Origin: Thiopseudomonas sp964394445
Lineage (GTDB): Bacteria; Pseudomonadota; Gammaproteobacteria; Pseudomonadales; Pseudomonadaceae
Reading direction: 5' to 3'
Length of the DNA stretch: 64,000 nt
Assembly: GCA_964394445.1 (NCBI GenBank)
Contig: CAYMXO010000004.1
Coordinates: forward strand, 1 to 64,000
The translations under genes were made by a program, and so were the position numbers. This document shows positions 37,429-46,062 of the stretch, in pieces (within the stretch, counting starts at the first letter, position 1; each line of letters opens with the position of its first letter). Below the pieces are notes generated by a model, which ran no database searches, was not told the origin of the DNA, and worked only from the letters and a program-made list of their open reading frames with translations.

Positions 37429-37491
37429 CGCCACAGGCTTCAGCAACCTGCCCGGCCCAGACGCACCACAACTTAAAGTGCATACATCCCG

Positions 37492-37601
37492 TGACGGCCA
37501 CAGCCGCCCCACCGACGTGCATGAGTTGGTGGTTTTTCAAGGGCAAGCCCTTTCGCACAATCAAGCGTAATCGGGTGCAGCGCCCTGGCCGCCACGGTGC
37601 A
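37492..37601. repeat. REP-containing dispersed element, copy A
   Basis: About 110 bases from TGACGGCCAC to CACGGTGCA that align along their length with 47258-47358. The core TCAAGGGCAAGCCCTTTCGC at 37537-37556 is a small hairpin (AGGGC, loop AA, GCCCT). Its complement has the GGGCTTGCCC centre seen in Pseudomonas REP sequences. Relative to the second copy, the stem differs by an A-T to G-C compensatory change. It is located between glpE and the bidirectional terminator. Confidence 0.6.
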
Positions 37602-37627
37602 AAAACACTCACCCGATACCAAAACAC

Positions 37628-37666
37628 AAAAATCCCCGCCACTCTCACGAGTGACGGGGATTTTTT
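37628..37666. terminator. Bidirectional rho-independent terminator between glpE and ahpF
   Basis: AAAATCCCCG-CACTC and GAGTG-CGGGGATTTT form a long GC stem with one mismatch per arm and a 4-base loop. It is preceded by an A-run and followed by TTTTTT, so it has U-tracts on both strands. It sits between the convergent glpE and ahpF genes and serves both. Confidence 0.92.
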
Positions 37667-37683
37667 ATCGGCCGGAAAAGCTG

Positions 37684-39240
37684 TCAGGAGTTGCGAATGA
37701 TATGGTCAAACGCACTCAGGGAAGCCTTGGCACCATCGCCCATGGAGATGATGATCTGCTTGTAGGGCACAGTGGTCACGTCACCGGCAGCAAACACGCC
37801 AGGCACGTTAGTGGCACCACGCGCATCCACCTCGATCTCACCACGCCCGGACAATGCGACGGCACCCTTCAGCCATTCGCTGTTGGGCAACAGGCCGATC
37901 TGGACAAAAATACCTTCCAGCGCGATGGTGAACTGTTCACCGCTGTCACGATCCTTGTACTTCAGGCCGGTCACCTTGCTGCCATCACCAAGCACTTCGG
38001 TGGTTTGCGCCATGGTGATCACTTTTACATTGGGCAGGCTGGTGAGTTTCTTTTGCAGCACTTCGTCTGCACGCAGTTTGCTGTCGAACTCGATCAGAGT
38101 CACTTCGGCAACGATGCCCGCCAGGTCAATGGCTGCTTCCACGCCGGAGTTACCACCACCGATCACCGCCACACGCTTGCCTTTGAACAGCGGACCGTCA
38201 CAGTGTGGGCAGTAGGCAACGCCCTTGGTGCGGTATTCCTGCTCGCCGGGCACATTCATTTCACGCCAGCGGGCACCCGTAGCCAGAACCACGGTTTTCG
38301 CTTGCAGCTTGCCGCCAGATTCAAATTCTACGGTGTGCAGGCCTCCCTGTTCGGCAGCAGGCACCAGCTTGCTGGCACGTTGCAGGTTCATGATGTCCAC
38401 GCCGTACTCGCGCACGTGCTCTTCCATGGCGCGGGCCAGTTTCGGGCCTTCGGTCTCTTTGACCGAGATGAAGTTTTCAATCGACAGGGTATCCATGACC
38501 TGGCCGCCAAAGCGCTCGGCCGCAACACCGGTCCGGATACCTTTGCGGGCGCTATAAATGGCCGCTGCAGCACCGGCAGGACCACCACCCACAACCAGCA
38601 CCTCGTAAGGCTCCTGCTCGTTCATCTTCTCGGCAGCGCGGTCGGCGGAACCGGTATCCAGCTTGGCCATGATCTCGTCAACGTCCATGCGGCCCTGACC
38701 GAACATTTCACCGTTGAGGAAAATCATCGGCACAGACATCACCTGGCGCTGCTCCACTTCTTCCTGGAACAGTGCACCGTCAATGGCGACGTGGCGGATA
38801 TTGGGATTCAGTACTGCCATCAGGTTCAGCGCCTGGACAACGTCCGGGCAGTTCTGGCAGGACAGGGAAAAATAGGTTTCAAACTCGTAACGGCCATCGA
38901 GCTGCTGGATCTGCTCGATCATTTCCTGGGCCAGCTTGGACGGGTGGCCACCCACCTGCAGCAGGGCCAGCACCAGCGAAGTAAACTCGTGGCCCATGGG
39001 AATGCCGGCAAAGGTGACACCCATGTTTTCACCGACACGGTTCAGGGAAAATGACGGGGTGCGCTCGTCCTTGCCATCCAGTTTCAGGGTGATCTTGCTG
39101 CTCAGGCTGGCGATTTCTTCCAGCAAACTTTTCAGCTCGGTCGACTTGGAGCTGTTATCAAGGGACGCAACGATTTCGAAAGGCTGCGTCACCTTCTGTA
39201 AATAGGTTTGAAGCTGTGCTTTTAGGTTGGCGTCCAACAT
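37684..39240 (-). CDS. ahpF: Alkyl hydroperoxide reductase subunit F
   Basis: Flavoprotein disulfide reductase that passes electrons from NADH to AhpC. ATG 39240 (MLDANLKAQLQTYLQ) with GAGG 6 bases upstream gives 518 residues; the 30-residue extension before it is not supported. The N-terminal tandem thioredoxin-fold domain has CQNC. The FAD site is VLVVGGGPAGAAAAIYSARKG, the redox-active pair is YCPHCDGPLFKGK, and the NAD site is VAVIGGGNSGVEAAIDLAG. It is downstream of ahpC and separated from it by a terminator hairpin. Confidence 0.97.
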   Translation of the reverse strand: MLDANLKAQLQTYLQKVTQPFEIVASLDNSSKSTELKSLLEEIASLSSKITLKLDGKDERTPSFSLNRVGENMGVTFAGIPMGHEFTSLVLALLQVGGHPSKLAQEMIEQIQQLDGRYEFETYFSLSCQNCPDVVQALNLMAVLNPNIRHVAIDGALFQEEVEQRQVMSVPMIFLNGEMFGQGRMDVDEIMAKLDTGSADRAAEKMNEQEPYEVLVVGGGPAGAAAAIYSARKGIRTGVAAERFGGQVMDTLSIENFISVKETEGPKLARAMEEHVREYGVDIMNLQRASKLVPAAEQGGLHTVEFESGGKLQAKTVVLATGARWREMNVPGEQEYRTKGVAYCPHCDGPLFKGKRVAVIGGGNSGVEAAIDLAGIVAEVTLIEFDSKLRADEVLQKKLTSLPNVKVITMAQTTEVLGDGSKVTGLKYKDRDSGEQFTIALEGIFVQIGLLPNSEWLKGAVALSGRGEIEVDARGATNVPGVFAAGDVTTVPYKQIIISMGDGAKASLSAFDHIIRNS

Positions 39241-39328
39241 GATAAACCTCGATAAATTTGCCATAAACGGCTGCCTTTCCACGGCTTTATGCAGAATGCC
39301 GCAGCAGGCAGGGACAAAATGCGGATAC

Positions 39329-39359
39329 AAAAACGCCCGGACGGGTCAGCCCGGGCGTT
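39329..39359 (-). terminator. Intercistronic terminator between ahpC and ahpF
   Basis: AACGCCCGG (39332-39340) and CCGGGCGTT (39351-39359) form a 9-bp GC stem. Read leftward, the stem ends in a run of five T (39333-39329) and then GTATCC. It lies 50 bases after the ahpC stop and 89 bases before the ahpF start, so most ahpC transcripts should end here and ahpF should be made by read-through or its own promoter. Confidence 0.82.
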
Positions 39360-39408
39360 GGTATCTGCCGGTAAATGCCGGCAGACGATGCAGACTCAAG
39401 CCTCAGGC

Positions 39409-39972
39409 TTAGATCTTGCCTACCAGGTCCAGTGAAGGAGCCAGGGTCGCTTCACCTTCTTTCCACTTGGCAGGGCAAACTTCGCCAGGGTGGGCAGCTA
39501 CGTACTGGGCAGCTTTAACCTTGCGCAGCAGCTCCTGGGCATCACGACCCACACCACCAGCGTTGATTTCAACGATCTGGATGATGCCTTCCGGGTCGAT
39601 CACGAAGGTGCCGCGGTCAGCCAGACCAGCTTCTTCGATCATCACGTCGAAGTTGCGGGTGATCAGACCGGTTGGGTCGCCAATCATCGGGTACTGGATC
39701 TTGCCGATTTCGGGGGAGCTGTCGTGCCAGGCTTTGTGAGTGAAGTGGGTGTCGGTAGAAACGGAGTAGATTTCTACGCCCAGCTTCTTGAACTCTTCGT
39801 AGTTGTCGGCCAGGTCGCCCAGCTCGGTTGGGCAAACAAAGGTGAAGTCAGCAGGGTAAAAGAATACTACGGACCACTTGCCTTTCAGGTCGGCTTCGGT
39901 CACGTCAACAAACTCGCCGTTGTGGTAGGCGGTTGCTTTAAAAGGTTTAACTTCGCTGTTGATGTAAGCCAT
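39409..39972 (-). CDS. ahpC: Alkyl hydroperoxide reductase subunit C (2-Cys peroxiredoxin)
   Basis: Reduces H2O2 and organic peroxides. It is 187 residues from ATG 39972 (MAYINSEVKPF), with TGGAG 8 bases upstream. Peroxidatic Cys47 is in FYPADFTFVCPTELGDL and resolving Cys is in GEVCPAKW near residue 166, with YVAAHPGEVCPAKWKEGE as the usual tail context. The upstream spacer to cca is AT-rich and should carry the promoter. I could not fit a full OxyR four-element site to it. Confidence 0.97.
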   Translation of the reverse strand: MAYINSEVKPFKATAYHNGEFVDVTEADLKGKWSVVFFYPADFTFVCPTELGDLADNYEEFKKLGVEIYSVSTDTHFTHKAWHDSSPEIGKIQYPMIGDPTGLITRNFDVMIEEAGLADRGTFVIDPEGIIQIVEINAGGVGRDAQELLRKVKAAQYVAAHPGEVCPAKWKEGEATLAPSLDLVGKI

Positions 39973-40225
39973 CGATAACACTCCAGTTGGGGTTGAAGAA
40001 CTTGACGGGGGCTATGCTAGGTGAAAATTCTCTTTAGGCATAATTGATTGAAAGAATAATATACATAGCTTTTTTCAATCCCCCCGAACGCCAGTCTTTT
40101 GCGTGAACACCGTATATGGGGGCTAAATTATATTTTTCAAGGACAGGCAGCTTCAACCCATGTTTGCTCGTTCCGGCTCCCGCTGTCATCATGCCGGTCT
40201 CACTACGGAACAAAAGCAGGGAAAC

Positions 40226-41446
40226 ATGCAGGTTTACAAGGTTGGCGGTGCCGTACGCGACCATTTACTCGGCCATCAGGCGCAGGACACTGACTGGGTG
40301 GTGGTTGGCAGCACGCCAGAGCAAATGATTGCGCAGGGTTTTCGCCCGGTTGGCGGTGATTTCCCCGTATTCCTGCATCCGCACAGCAACGAAGAGTACG
40401 CCCTGGCCCGCACCGAGCGCAAAAGCGGCCATGGCTATGGCGGCTTTACCTTTTTCGCCGAGCCCAGCGTTAGCCTGGAAGAAGACCTGCAACGCCGAGA
40501 CCTGACCATCAATGCCATGGCCATGGACCCGCATGGCACCCTGATTGATCCCTACGGCGGTGCTGTCGACCTGGAAAAGCGTGTACTGCGCCATGTTTCG
40601 CCGGCTTTTGCCGAAGATCCATTGCGCGTATTGCGCGTGGCCCGCTTTGCCGCACGTTTTGCCGGGCTGGGTTTTACCATTGCAGAAGAAACACAAGAGC
40701 TGATGCAACAACTGGCTGAATCGGGTGAACTGCAACACCTGACCGCCGAGCGGGTCTGGCAGGAATTTGCCCGCGCCCTGATGGAACCGGCACCGGACGT
40801 ATTTATCCGTGTCCTGCACAATACGGGGGCGCTGCTCACTTTGCTGCCCGAGGTGGATTGCCTGTTTGGTGTACCGCAGCGGGCCGAATTTCATCCCGAG
40901 GTGGACACTGGCGTGCATGTGCTGCTGGTACTGCAACAATGTGCCCGGTTTGAACAAAACCTCAATGTACGCTGGGCCTGCCTGCTGCATGACCTTGGCA
41001 AGGGCACCACGCCGGCACATATTCTGCCGCGCCATCTGGAGCACGAAACCCGCGGCGTCCCCCTGATCCGCGCAGTCAACCAGCGCTTGCGGGTACCCCG
41101 GGAGCCGGCCGAGCTGGCCTTGCTAGTCGGCGAGTATCACCTGCACAGCCATCGCGCTCTGGAACTGAAGCCCTCGACCCTGCTTAAGCTGCTTCAACGG
41201 CTCGACTTTTTACGCCGTCCCGGTCGACTGGAAGACTTTATCAATGCCTGCGAGATGGATGCGCGCGGTCGCCTTGGGCTGGCCGGGAAAGAATACCCCC
41301 AGGCTCAATACCTGCGCGAAGCAGCCGCCTGCGTGCGACAGGTGAGCGTGCAGCCGCTACTGGAGCAGGGACTAAAAGGCGCGGAACTGGGGGAAGCTTT
41401 GTATCGGGAACGGCTGAGGGTATTGAAGGATTATTGCAATCAGTAG
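40226..41446 (+). CDS. cca: CCA tRNA nucleotidyltransferase (multifunctional, HD domain)
   Basis: Adds or repairs the 3' CCA of tRNA. It is 406 residues from ATG 40226, with AGGG just upstream; the earlier in-frame start adds 22 residues with no family match. The head domain has YKVGGAVRDHLLGHQAQDTDWVVVG. Nucleotide-recognition motifs include RRDLTINAMAMDP, and the A-helix region is EDPLRVLRVARFAARF. A C-terminal HD phosphohydrolase domain has CLLHDLGKGTTP, as in E. coli Cca (412). The spacer downstream is filled by an inverted repeat pair. Confidence 0.96.
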   Translation: MQVYKVGGAVRDHLLGHQAQDTDWVVVGSTPEQMIAQGFRPVGGDFPVFLHPHSNEEYALARTERKSGHGYGGFTFFAEPSVSLEEDLQRRDLTINAMAMDPHGTLIDPYGGAVDLEKRVLRHVSPAFAEDPLRVLRVARFAARFAGLGFTIAEETQELMQQLAESGELQHLTAERVWQEFARALMEPAPDVFIRVLHNTGALLTLLPEVDCLFGVPQRAEFHPEVDTGVHVLLVLQQCARFEQNLNVRWACLLHDLGKGTTPAHILPRHLEHETRGVPLIRAVNQRLRVPREPAELALLVGEYHLHSHRALELKPSTLLKLLQRLDFLRRPGRLEDFINACEMDARGRLGLAGKEYPQAQYLREAAACVRQVSVQPLLEQGLKGAELGEALYRERLRVLKDYCNQ

Positions 41447-41480
41447 CGGTGGGGGTTTGCACTTTGGTGTAGGGATCAGT

Positions 41481-41560
41481 CAAAGCACTGCGCCAAGCTG
41501 ACGCTGCCACTGCCACTGCCGCAAACGGCAATGACGCTGATGCTTTGCGCAGTACTTCAA
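41481..41560 (+). repeat. Palindromic repeat element, copy 1 of an inverted pair
   Basis: The left arm GCACTGCGCCAAGCTGACGC (41485-41504) and right arm ACGCTGATGCTTTGCGCAGT (41534-41553) are imperfect inverted repeats of each other. The centre is a TGCCG-CAAA-CGGCA hairpin. The whole unit matches the reverse complement of 41819-41885 in both arms. Confidence 0.65.
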
Positions 41561-41818
41561 CTGAACCATTAAACCTTGTGCGGGTGGAGGGAGTTGGTCC
41601 GGCTCAGCCGGGCTGCTGTCGCTGTGTCTGGCTGACTTTTAAAGCATTGATCACCAGCAGCAGCGACTTGATCGACCAGGCTTCAATCAGACCTGCAGGT
41701 CTGTTCAATATCAAATGATGTACATCCACAACAAAGCCTTACACGGCGATAATAGCCCGGCATGGCCGGGTATCCTCTCCCCACCGCCAAGGTGTGCCAG
41801 CAGTGGAGGCAAGGCCGG

Positions 41819-41885
41819 AGCAAAGCATCAGCGCCTGTGCCGAAGCTCGCTTCGGTGCGGGTGCGTCAGCTTTGCGTAGTGTCTT
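41819..41885 (-). repeat. Palindromic repeat element, copy 2 of an inverted pair
   Basis: GCAAAGCATCAGCGC (41820-41834) and GCGTCAGCTTTGCGTAGTG (41863-41881) correspond, in reverse complement, to the arms of the copy at 41481-41560. The centre here is CCGAAG-CTCG-CTTCGG, a different stem sequence but the same hairpin form. Confidence 0.65.
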
Positions 41886-41914
41886 GCCCCACTGCCACAG
41901 CGCAGGCAAAAGCC

Positions 41915-43786
41915 CTACTGTTTATCGCACAAACGCTTCTCAATGGATGCAAGAATACCCGTCGCACTCAAGCCACAATCCGCCAGCATCTGCGTCTGGT
42001 CGCCGTGATCAATGTATGCATCCGGCAGACCCAGTTGCAGCACCGGCAGAGTGATGCCGCGGGCGTGCAACAGCTCGGTTACGGCGCTGCCGGCACCGCC
42101 CTGTACAGCATTTTCTTCAACTGTTACCAGGAGCGCGTGCTGTTGCGCCAGCTCCAGCACCAGCGCTTCATCCAGCGGCTTGACAAAACGCATGTCGGCC
42201 ACACTGGCATTGAGCGTTTCTGCTGCTTGCAACGCATTGCCCAGCTGGGTACCAAACACCAGAATCGCCACGCCTTCACCCTGGCGACGCAACACACCCT
42301 TGCCGATTTCGATGCCTTCAAGGCTGTCGCTGACTTCGACATTCGGGCCGGTACCACGCGGATAGCGCACCGCCGCCGGCCCCTGATAGTGATAGCCGGT
42401 ATTGAGCAGCAAACGCAGCTCGTTTTCGTCACTGGGCGTCATGATCACCATATTGGGGATGCAACGCATGTAGGACAGGTCAAAGCTGCCCGCGTGCGTG
42501 GCACCGTCCTCACCGACCAGACCGGCACGGTCGATGGCAAACAGCACGTCCAGATTTTGCAGTGCCACATCGTGGATCAGCTGGTCATAGGCGCGCTGCA
42601 GGAAAGTGGAATAGATCGCCACCACCGGCTTGCCGCCTTCGCAGGCCATGCCGGCGGCCAGGGTGACCGCATGCTGCTCGGCAATTGCCACGTCGAAATA
42701 GCGTTCAGGATACTGCTCGCTGAAGGCGATCAGGTCGGAGCCTTCCTTCATCGCCGGAGTGATTCCGAACAGGCGCTGGTCGGCGGCCGCCATGTCGCAC
42801 AACCAGCGGCCAAAAATATGCGAATAGCGTGGCGTTTTGTCTTTAACATGATCGTGGGCATTGATGGCGTGATAGGCAATCGGCGAATCCTGCGCCGGCG
42901 CCAGCCCCTTGCCCTTCTTGGTAATCACGTGCAAAAACTGCGGCCCGCGCAAGCTGCTCATGTTGCGCAGCGTGGAAATCAGCGTAGGCAGGTCGTGACC
43001 ATCGATCGGGCCGATATAGTTCCAGCCCAGCTCTTCAAACAGGATGCTGGGTGAAATCATGTTTTTGGCATGTTCTTCCGTCTTGCGCGCCAGCTCCCAG
43101 GCACCGGGTACCAGTGACAGAATGCGTTTGCTGCCTTCGCGCATGCTGGTATAGGTACGCCCACTCATCAGCTTCGCCAGATGCTGGGACAAACCGCCGA
43201 CATTGTTGGAAATCGACATGTCGTTGTCGTTGAGGATCACCAGCATGTCGGCACCGGTGTCCGGCGCGTGGTTCAGCGCCTCGAAGGCCATGCCGGCCGT
43301 CATCGCACCGTCACCAATGATGGCAACATGCTTGCGGAAGTCGCCGGCAGCGCGGGCAGCAATCGCCATGCCCAGGGCCGCACTGATCGAGGTGCTGGAG
43401 TGGCCCACGCCAAAGCAGTCGTATTCGCTTTCCTCGCGTTTGGGGAAGGCGCTCAGACCGCCCTTTTTACGCATGCTGAGCATCTGCCCGCGGCGCCCGG
43501 TGAGGATCTTGTGGGGATAGGCCTGATGCCCGACATCCCATACCAGCCGGTCAGAGGGCGTGTCGAATACGTAATGCAGCGCCACTGTCAGCTCGATGAC
43601 ACCCAGCCCTGCGGCAAAATGCCCGCCCGTGCGCCCTACGCTCCACAACAGGAAATGCCGAAGTTCGTCGGCCAGTTGGCGCAGCTCGGACTCGTCCAGT
43701 CCGCGCAGCTGCGCGGGCGTATCGAGGGTGTCGAGCAGAGGCGTGGCCGGGCGTTCAGCCGGTATTTCTTCGTAGATCTTGGGCAT
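41915..43786 (-). CDS. dxs: 1-deoxy-D-xylulose-5-phosphate synthase
   Basis: First enzyme of the MEP isoprenoid pathway, condensing pyruvate and glyceraldehyde 3-phosphate with thiamine diphosphate. The 623-residue transketolase-like protein shows VWDVGHQAYPHKILTGRR (about 75) and the ThDP/Mg motif GDGAMTAGMAFEALNHA through DNDMSISNNVG (about 155-185). HVITKKGKGLAPAQ and the catalytic-Glu region DVAIAEQHAVTLAAGMA also match. No clear ribosome-binding site precedes the ATG. ispA is not adjacent. It is downstream of the waa cluster with a 149-base spacer that shows nothing. Confidence 0.97.
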   Translation of the reverse strand: MPKIYEEIPAERPATPLLDTLDTPAQLRGLDESELRQLADELRHFLLWSVGRTGGHFAAGLGVIELTVALHYVFDTPSDRLVWDVGHQAYPHKILTGRRGQMLSMRKKGGLSAFPKREESEYDCFGVGHSSTSISAALGMAIAARAAGDFRKHVAIIGDGAMTAGMAFEALNHAPDTGADMLVILNDNDMSISNNVGGLSQHLAKLMSGRTYTSMREGSKRILSLVPGAWELARKTEEHAKNMISPSILFEELGWNYIGPIDGHDLPTLISTLRNMSSLRGPQFLHVITKKGKGLAPAQDSPIAYHAINAHDHVKDKTPRYSHIFGRWLCDMAAADQRLFGITPAMKEGSDLIAFSEQYPERYFDVAIAEQHAVTLAAGMACEGGKPVVAIYSTFLQRAYDQLIHDVALQNLDVLFAIDRAGLVGEDGATHAGSFDLSYMRCIPNMVIMTPSDENELRLLLNTGYHYQGPAAVRYPRGTGPNVEVSDSLEGIEIGKGVLRRQGEGVAILVFGTQLGNALQAAETLNASVADMRFVKPLDEALVLELAQQHALLVTVEENAVQGGAGSAVTELLHARGITLPVLQLGLPDAYIDHGDQTQMLADCGLSATGILASIEKRLCDKQ

Positions 43787-43935
43787 GGTAAACGGATATC
43801 AGGGCGCAAAAATGACAAGCGTGCAAGTTTACCCGATTTTTCCGGCAATTGCTGAAACAGCCCCGCATTTGTCAACGGCCAGACAGCAGCCGGCCCCGGT
43901 GACCAACGCACCTGACGCCAGCCACCGCTGCCCGT

Positions 43936-45048
43936 TTATTGCAGAATGATGTCTGCGGCCCGCTCCGGCATCGAGTAGAGGTCGGCATCCGTTGCGTAAT
44001 GCAAAGCGTTTTGTGACCAAAGAACCCGTTGCTGGCCGCTTTGCAGCATTTCTGCCAGTGCGCGGTTCAGGGCTTCCTGCCGGAACGGGCTTTCCAGCAC
44101 CACGCCAGCCTCGGCCTCGCCGATATAGTGGGCATAGCCACACACATCGGTAACCAGCACCGGCAAACCGGCTACCAGCGCTTCCAGCAGTACGGTTCCG
44201 GTATTTTCGTTATAGGCCGGGTGAAGCAGCAAGTCGGCACCGAGCAAAAAGCGCGGAATATCGTCACGACCCTTGATGATCTCCACGTGCCGGCCCAGCC
44301 CCAGCGCCTTGATCTGTACCAGGAACGGTTTGGGATCATCCTGCCCGATCACCAGCATGCGCACCCGCTTGCGTAATGCATCCGGCAGGCTGGCCAGCGC
44401 CTTGAGACTGCGGTCCAGCCCCTTGGTCTTGAAGCCCGAGCCGATCTGCAGAACCAGCAGGTCGCTGTCGGCCAGCTTGAACTCGCGGCGGAAGATGGCG
44501 CGAATTTCTGCAGCATTGGGCGGTGCCTTGCGGTCGCGGCTGATGCCGGGTGGCAGCAGATGAAAGCGCTCGGGCTCGGTACCGTAGTGCCGGATGAATA
44601 CCGGCTGCTGTTGTGCGGAAATCATCAGGATCTGCGTAGGCGCACCGGGTTCGAAAACCGCCCTTTCATAGGCGGCAAAATGCCGGTAACGACCACTCAT
44701 GCGGGTCAGGGCCGAGCGCTGTGAGCGTGCCTTGTCTTCATAGCAGGCATCCGCCGCGTAATACAGGTCCAGCCCCGGCATCTTGTTGAAACCGACCACG
44801 CGGTCAACCGGGTACCGCTCCACGTCCTGCTGCCACCAGTCCTGAAAGCGTGCATATTTGTGATGATTGAGCAACGCCTTTACCGGCGCAATGCGCACAT
44901 CAAAACCGTCCGGGATGTCACCCTGCCAGCTCAGGGTATAGACACGCACCCGGTGGCCGCGGCGCCGACACTCCAGCGCAATGCGCAAAAAATCACGCTG
45001 CAGCCCGCCAAAAGGAAAGTATTTGTAGAGTACAAAAGCCAGTTGCAT
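43936..45048 (-). CDS. waaG: LPS core glucosyltransferase WaaG (GT4)
   Basis: A 370-residue GT-B glycosyltransferase that adds the first hexose to the LPS inner core heptose. The N-terminus FVLYKYFPFGGLQRDFLRIA is a WaaG hallmark. The C-terminal nucleotide-sugar site includes LLLHPAYNENTGTVLLEALV (EX7E motif region) followed by AGLPVLVTDVCGYAHYI. The gene starts 3 bases after the waaC stop and is third in waaF-waaC-waaG. The kinase gene waaP, which follows in P. aeruginosa, is not here; dxs comes next. Confidence 0.92.
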   Translation of the reverse strand: MQLAFVLYKYFPFGGLQRDFLRIALECRRRGHRVRVYTLSWQGDIPDGFDVRIAPVKALLNHHKYARFQDWWQQDVERYPVDRVVGFNKMPGLDLYYAADACYEDKARSQRSALTRMSGRYRHFAAYERAVFEPGAPTQILMISAQQQPVFIRHYGTEPERFHLLPPGISRDRKAPPNAAEIRAIFRREFKLADSDLLVLQIGSGFKTKGLDRSLKALASLPDALRKRVRMLVIGQDDPKPFLVQIKALGLGRHVEIIKGRDDIPRFLLGADLLLHPAYNENTGTVLLEALVAGLPVLVTDVCGYAHYIGEAEAGVVLESPFRQEALNRALAEMLQSGQQRVLWSQNALHYATDADLYSMPERAADIILQ

Positions 45049-45051
45049 GAG

Positions 45052-46062
45052 TTATTCAGCCCGGTTGTTGAGCAGCGGCTCCAGCGCGGCAATCACTTCT
45101 GCCGCCTCCAGGCCATCAAAACAGAATTGTTGTTTGTCACCCTTGCCGGCATGGGGACCGCTGGCACAAAGGTGCACCTGCCCACGACCGTAGGCACCCA
45201 CCTTGCTCGGCAGGGTCGGGCCATACAGGGATACGCAGGGTGTTGCCAGCGCCGCCGCCAGGTGGCCCAGTCCGGTATCCACCGCCACACAGGCGCGGGC
45301 ACCGGCCAGCCAGCCGGCCACTTCGGCAATCGACAGCCTGGGCAGCACGTCCACACCCGGCAGGCCGGCAGCGATACGCTGTGCCCGCTCCTGCTCCTGC
45401 GGGTTGCCCCAGGGTAGCCGCACTGGAATTCCGGCAGTGCTGTAGTGCTCGGCCAGAGCACGCCACTGCGTCTCCGGCCAGTGTTTACTGGGCCAGGTAG
45501 TGCCGTGCAAAAACATCAGCCAGGGCTGCGCCGGCGCGCCAGACAGCCGGGCCGCCAGTGCGGTACGGTCCAGACCATAGTCACCGGTGCTGTCGGGCTT
45601 GTCATAACCCAGCGCCTGGGCAAACAGGCTGCGCACCCGCTCGACCGCATGCAGGTTCCAGTCCACCCGGTAACGCTGGTCGTAAAACCTGCAGGCAAAA
45701 GGATCGCGCGCGCTGTCCTTGTCCAGCCCGGCCACCGGTGCGGCCAGTCCGCGGGTCAGCCAGGCGCTTTTGGTCAGTCCCTGTGCATCCAGTACCAGGT
45801 CGTAGTGTTCCTGCTTCAGACGCTGACGGAAACGCCGGTACTCGCCCGAGCGCCAGGTCTGCCACAGGTGTTTGCGCCAGCGACGGATCGCCACCGGTAT
45901 GATGTTGCCCACGGCCGGATGCCAGCCGGGAATATCGGTAAAGCCTTCTTCCACCACCCAGTCAAAACGGATACCGGGGATGGCCTGCTGTGCATCGGTC
46001 AGTGCCGGCAGCGTATGGATGACATCGCCCATCGACGAGGTCTTGATCAACAGCACGCGCAT
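45052..46062 (-). CDS. waaC: LPS heptosyltransferase I WaaC
   Basis: Adds the first L-glycero-D-manno-heptose to Kdo2-lipid A. The 336-residue GT9 protein has the N-terminal motif MRVLLIKTSSMGDVIHTLPAL and FDWVVEEGFTDIPG. It also has LDAQGLTKSAWLTRG and the C-terminal ADP-heptose site VDTGLGHLAAALATPCVSLYGPTLP. It begins immediately after the waaF stop (TGAATG), so the two are coupled. Confidence 0.94.
   Translation of the reverse strand: MRVLLIKTSSMGDVIHTLPALTDAQQAIPGIRFDWVVEEGFTDIPGWHPAVGNIIPVAIRRWRKHLWQTWRSGEYRRFRQRLKQEHYDLVLDAQGLTKSAWLTRGLAAPVAGLDKDSARDPFACRFYDQRYRVDWNLHAVERVRSLFAQALGYDKPDSTGDYGLDRTALAARLSGAPAQPWLMFLHGTTWPSKHWPETQWRALAEHYSTAGIPVRLPWGNPQEQERAQRIAAGLPGVDVLPRLSIAEVAGWLAGARACVAVDTGLGHLAAALATPCVSLYGPTLPSKVGAYGRGQVHLCASGPHAGKGDKQQFCFDGLEAAEVIAALEPLLNNRAE

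Larger units (their letters stand above)
41447..41914. other. Gene-free spacer between cca and dxs with paired palindromic repeats
   Basis: A 468-base gap between convergent genes. It holds two inverted copies of a roughly 70-80-base palindromic element at 41481-41560 and 41819-41885. A small GC hairpin lies between them (CCCGGC 41756-41761, GCCGGG 41765-41770). No open frame with family resemblance or RNA gene was found, and no T-tailed terminator is evident. Confidence 0.6.

Noticed and set aside
39973..40225. OxyR-type operator upstream of ahpC
   Set aside because: CTAT at 40012 and ATAG at 40055 looked promising, but tetranucleotides at 11-base steps read GAAA, TTAG and TGAT, too far from ATAG-N7-CTAT to claim.
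41447..41914. Possible small RNA or terminator in the cca-dxs spacer
   Set aside because: Hairpins exist but none has a T-run, and they are better explained as repeat elements.
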